The position numbers were made by a program, and so were the translations under genes. The notes under the pieces are model-generated. The model was not told the origin of the DNA. It saw only the letters and a program-made list of their open reading frames with translations, and searched no databases. A DNA stretch of 64,000 bases from a virus. Shown one piece after another: positions 62,064 through 64,000 of this stretch. The stretch lies in the IMG/VR virus record IMGVR_UViG_3300033571_018919, positions 1-64,000 of that record. The stretch is one strand, 5' to 3'. Position 1 is the first letter of the stretch. Each line of letters starts with the position of its first letter.

Positions 62064-64000
62064 ATGCCAACGAATTCACCAGTTTTATTAGGAAACAAAT
62101 TACCATATAATTTACCAGAGCCTCAAAAAGTTGACAACAATAGTTGGACACAAGTTAGTGCATTTAACGACTTTACAGTAGGGTTGAGGTCTAACAGTAT
62201 CTTGTATGCATGGGGCACAAATAATTCTTACCAAATTGGTGATGGTACTACACTAAACAAATCAACACCAACTCAAATTTCAAATAGTAGTTTCTTAGTG
62301 GTAAGTGCGGGCTTTGATCATAGTGCTGCGATTACCACTAACAATACACTATTTGTTTGGGGAAACAGTGCTAGTACTTTTGTTCAAACTATTAATTTCT
62401 CATGGACTAAAGTTGCAAGTTCAGGTAACCACACATTAGCTATTCGTAATGATAATACATTATGGACTTGGGGATTAAACACCGCAGGTCAATTAGGTGA
62501 CGGTACAACTATTAATAAATCAAGTCCAGTACAAATTGGTTCAGGTACATGGAATGATATTAGTGCAGCAGTAAGTCATTCTGTAGCAATTGACAGTGAT
62601 TACAAACTTTATGTTTGGGGTCAAAACAATGCCGGACAAATAGGCGACAATACATCGATTAACAAATCTAGTCCCGTTCAAATAGGTTCGAATAGTTGGC
62701 TACAAGTTGCATCTGGTAATAGTTATACTGTTTCAATAAACTCATTAAATGAAATGTTTGCGTGGGGTTTAAACACAAGTTATCAACTTGGGGATAGAAC
62801 AGTTATTAACAAATCTAGCCCTGTACAAATAGGTTCTACTTTTAGTTGGTCAAGTGTCAGTGCAGGCGTAGATCATAGTTTAGCAATAACAACCGATAAT
62901 CAATTATATATTTGGGGTAATCCAGCTGGTGCAGGTATACAAGAACCAACTACAATATATTCATGGACGCAAGTAACCGCAGGTAATATTTACACAACTG
63001 CTATTAGAAGTGATGGCAGTCTTTGGACATGGGGTAGGAACACTGAAGGACAATTAGGTCAAAACAATGTTATACTTCAAAGTAGTCCTGTACAGGTAGG
63101 TAATAGTAGTTACACACAAGTATCAGGCAAATGGAGTCATACAAGTGCAATTAAAGCTGACAGTACAATAATAGGATACGGTAGCAATACATACGGGGAG
63201 CTTGGTGATGGCACAACTATTGCAAAATCAAATCCAGTTACATTATCTTCTAGCTTTACAAACACAAGCTGGACTTCAGTTAGTGCAAGTGTAAATCACA
63301 CAGCAGCAATTAGAAATGATGGTAGAATTTATATTTGGGGTTTAAATACATCAGGTCAATTAGGTGACAATACTGCAATAAGCAAATCAAATCCTGTTAG
63401 TTTAGCAAGCCCATTTGACACAAGTAGTTGGACACAAGTAGATTTAGGAAGAGACTTCGCCCTTGCAAGAAGATTAGATGGTAAATTATATGCATGGGGA
63501 TTTAATGATTTAGGACAATTGGGAATTGTAAATTCTACTTTCCCAATTGGTGGCGATACTTTAAACAGAAGCAATCCAGTATTAATCAGTGATAGTAGTT
63601 GGATTCAAGTAAGTGCAGGCTTTGATCATAGTTTAGCTATACGCTCGGACAATACATTGTGGACATGGGGTAGCAGTGTGGCCATAGGATTAGTGACAGA
63701 ACCAATGTCATGGCTCGCTGTGTCAGGTGGTGCAACACACACATTAGGTATAAGAGATAATGGCACGTTATGGACATGGGGTACTAATGATCAAGGTCAA
63801 TTAGGCAATTCAACAACTGTTATACGCTTAAGCCCAGTTCAAATCGGATTAACTAGATGGGCAAGTGTAAGTGCAGGTAGTAGTTATTCTCACGCTATTG
63901 ATCAAGCTGGTTTATTATATGCATGGGGTTTAAATTCAAGTGGACAGTTAGGCGATAATTCATCGATTAATAAATCAAGCCCAGTACAGATAGGATCTAG
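62064..64000 (+). CDS. Second giant RCC1-repeat protein (3' end outside the window)
   Basis: The ATG follows the previous stop with no gap (TAAATG), and the frame stays open to the last base (645 complete codons). The N-terminus is its own (MPTNSPVLLGNKLPYNLPEP), so this is a separate gene, not a piece of the first cut off by a stop. At least 13 RCC1 units follow, with shortened xSWTxV units at about every fourth or fifth position (for instance FVQTINFSWTKV, EPTTIYSWTQV, EPMSWLAV). Unit sequences are close to those of the 56118 protein (GDNTxINKSSPVQIG). Probable tandem paralogue with the same inferred adhesin role. Total length unknown. Confidence 0.82.
   Translation, partial: MPTNSPVLLGNKLPYNLPEPQKVDNNSWTQVSAFNDFTVGLRSNSILYAWGTNNSYQIGDGTTLNKSTPTQISNSSFLVVSAGFDHSAAITTNNTLFVWGNSASTFVQTINFSWTKVASSGNHTLAIRNDNTLWTWGLNTAGQLGDGTTINKSSPVQIGSGTWNDISAAVSHSVAIDSDYKLYVWGQNNAGQIGDNTSINKSSPVQIGSNSWLQVASGNSYTVSINSLNEMFAWGLNTSYQLGDRTVINKSSPVQIGSTFSWSSVSAGVDHSLAITTDNQLYIWGNPAGAGIQEPTTIYSWTQVTAGNIYTTAIRSDGSLWTWGRNTEGQLGQNNVILQSSPVQVGNSSYTQVSGKWSHTSAIKADSTIIGYGSNTYGELGDGTTIAKSNPVTLSSSFTNTSWTSVSASVNHTAAIRNDGRIYIWGLNTSGQLGDNTAISKSNPVSLASPFDTSSWTQVDLGRDFALARRLDGKLYAWGFNDLGQLGIVNSTFPIGGDTLNRSNPVLISDSSWIQVSAGFDHSLAIRSDNTLWTWGSSVAIGLVTEPMSWLAVSGGATHTLGIRDNGTLWTWGTNDQGQLGNSTTVIRLSPVQIGLTRWASVSAGSSYSHAIDQAGLLYAWGLNSSGQLGDNSSINKSSPVQIGS

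Noticed and set aside
62040-62080. The two RCC1 genes as one gene broken by a stop codon
   Set aside because: The second frame has its own non-repeat N-terminus (MPTNSPVLLGNKLPYN) and begins with ATG directly after the stop, so two genes are more likely. A sequencing error cannot be wholly excluded.

Overview
The window is part of the genome of a T4-like myovirus (tailed dsDNA phage). The evidence is a syntenic set of T4 homologues: late sigma factor gp55, gp47/gp46, baseplate-hub gp26/gp51, portal gp20, a gp67-type core protein, protease gp21, scaffold gp22 and major capsid gp23. The DNA is AT-rich. The small proteins interspersed with the fibres and the style of the fibre repeats resemble marine and freshwater T4-like phages (cyanophage and pelagiphage types) more than enterobacterial T4. 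The host is probably an aquatic Gram-negative bacterium, but the sequence does not identify it.

Layout. 1-4959 (+) is a compact DNA-metabolism block: gp55 (truncated by the window edge), gp47, gp46, a 5'(3')-deoxyribonucleotidase, an HldD-like sugar epimerase and a PD-(D/E)XK nuclease, several joined by ATGA or longer overlaps. 4960-5471 has no convincing gene but is dense in perfect hairpins on the + strand and looks like a large structured RNA. 5472-6520 (-) holds gp26 and a gp51-like reading frame. They appear to be joined by a programmed -1 frameshift: a T TTT TTC heptamer, a 6-nt spacer and a stem. 6521-6583 is a very compact divergent late-promoter region. 6584-9322 (+) is a tape-measure-like protein with an M15 peptidase domain. 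9339-15294 (+) is the head module: gp20, a small conserved protein, the gp67-like core protein, gp21, gp22 and gp23, closed by a strong terminator.

From 15.4 kb to the window end (about 48.6 kb, three quarters of the window) there is one uninterrupted same-strand array of adhesin or fibre genes. They are assembled from a small set of modules: two kinds of N-terminal anchor, Asn/Gly/Thr-rich fibre repeats (about 43 copies of an AQPNITS-type motif over seven proteins), several C-terminal caps, IPT/TIG and Ig-like domains, 17 LamG-like lectin domains in three giant proteins, three poly-glycine proteins, and two giant RCC1 beta-propeller proteins with at least 53 repeats in total. Small paralogous proteins and a tail-assembly-chaperone-like protein are interspersed.

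Regulation: motifs of the form nNTAAATA, matching the T4 late promoter TATAAATA, precede the tape-measure, hub, portal, core and several fibre genes, which fits the presence of gp55. The most notable observations are the gp26/gp51 frameshift cassette, the structured RNA, and the modular adhesin array whose near-identical linker DNA flanks strongly diverged lectin domains.
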